DNA of 6,653 nt. Source: Salinibacterium sp. (GTDB taxonomy: Bacteria; Actinomycetota; Actinomycetes; Actinomycetales; Microbacteriaceae). A model generated the notes under the pieces. The model worked only from the letters and a program-made list of their open reading frames with translations. It was not told the origin of the DNA and made no database searches. A program made the position numbers and the translations under genes. Each line of letters opens with the position of its first letter. The stretch's first letter is position 1. Location of the stretch: contig JANXTJ010000270.1 of assembly GCA_025352485.1 (NCBI GenBank), positions 1 through 6,653 of the forward strand, written 5' to 3'. Shown piece after piece: positions 6,383 through 6,653 of this stretch.

Positions 6383-6653
6383 GCCGTGGCCAAGTGCTGC
6401 ATGGGGGTCGATGCGCGGCGGATCATTTCAGCGGAATCCGGTAGCCACAGCCTGGCGCTGCGCGGGCGACCGGCGAGGCGCGAGGTGACCGTGACGGTCA
6501 CCTCGCGGGCGGCCAGATGACCGTGTCCATCGCCGATGCCGTGCCAGGTGCTCTGCGAGAGGGAGAGCATCGCTTCGCTCTGCGGCCAGCTGCCGAGCAC
6601 GAGTAGGGTTGCGCCGCGCTGGCGCAGCCGGGCCGAAAGTCGGGCGATGCTCG
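6379..6653 (-). CDS. imuA': ImuA' mutasome accessory protein, C-terminal fragment (5' end outside window)
   Basis: The last 90 residues of a protein read from the right edge to TGA at 6381-6379. The visible part (LSARLRQRGATLLVLGSWPQ, then LSLSQSTWHGIGDGHGHLAA, then GRPRSARLWLPDS) matches my recollection of the C-terminus of actinobacterial ImuA', the RecA-fold-related partner that binds ImuB and is needed for DnaE2-dependent induced mutagenesis in mycobacteria. Nucleotide-binding motifs, if any, lie outside the window. The stop overlaps the imuB ATG by four bases. The reading frame has no internal stop up to the edge; a GTG at 6600 is an internal codon, not the start. Position directly before imuB strengthens the call. 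A 29-base palindrome lies inside it at 6479-6507. Confidence 0.85.
   Translation of the reverse strand, partial: SIARLSARLRQRGATLLVLGSWPQSEAMLSLSQSTWHGIGDGHGHLAAREVTVTVTSRLAGRPRSARLWLPDSAEMIRRASTPMQHLATA
6479..6507. repeat. 29-base palindrome inside imuA' (14-base perfect arms)
   Basis: Arms 6479-6492 and 6494-6507 are perfectly complementary around the single base G6493. The arms are GC-rich (they start CGCGAGGTGACC) and include two GGTNACC sites. In the imuA' mRNA this can form a stem of about 13 bp with a three-base loop, roughly 100 bases before the imuB start. The coding strand reads REVTVTVTSR, and because of the symmetry the opposite strand encodes the same ten residues. Alternating Val and Thr codons (GTN ACN) favour part of the symmetry, but the palindrome extends beyond the Val/Thr run into flanking codons. 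Confidence 0.9.

Noticed and set aside
1..6653. A wholly undescribed system, mobile element, CRISPR array or RNA gene
   Set aside because: All long frames in coding orientation belong to known families (SF2 helicase, Csp, ImuA', ImuB, DnaE2). No regularly spaced repeats, transposase, integrase or tRNA/rRNA-like segments were seen on either strand.

Overview
The window is GC-rich DNA with actinobacterial codon usage. Gene content and protein style point to the Actinomycetota, most likely a Microbacteriaceae-type genome. That placement rests on recognising protein families by eye, not on a search. Four protein genes and one further gene fragment cover nearly all of it. There is no sign of a mobile element, tRNA, rRNA or CRISPR array.

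Left part (1-1370): the 3' third of an SF2 DEAD/DEAH-box helicase runs rightward to a stop at 742-744. It converges on a small leftward cold-shock protein gene (csp, 1215-1012). The 267 bases between them hold several short inverted repeats and one convincing intrinsic terminator (964-991) that serves csp. The csp gene has a perfect-looking Shine-Dalgarno sequence and a potentially structured leader in the 155-base gap that separates it from the next gene.

Right part (1371-6653): three leftward genes form one tightly packed operon: the end of imuA' (6653-6379), imuB (6382-4820) and dnaE2/imuC (4820-1371). The junctions are an ATGA overlap (imuA'/imuB) and a TGATG overlap (imuB/dnaE2), so translation is probably coupled. 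This is the known SOS mutasome for damage-induced mutagenesis: DnaE2 is the error-prone polymerase, ImuB is a catalytically dead Y-family adaptor that binds the beta clamp, and ImuA' is an accessory partner. The operon promoter and any LexA box lie beyond the right edge.

The system itself is not new. The most unusual things seen are a 29-base palindrome (14-base perfect arms) inside the imuA' coding sequence, a hexanucleotide repeat coding a Gly/Val tract in the DnaE2 PHP domain, a roughly 40-residue linker in DnaE2, a structured csp leader, and the lack of an obvious terminator between dnaE2 and csp.
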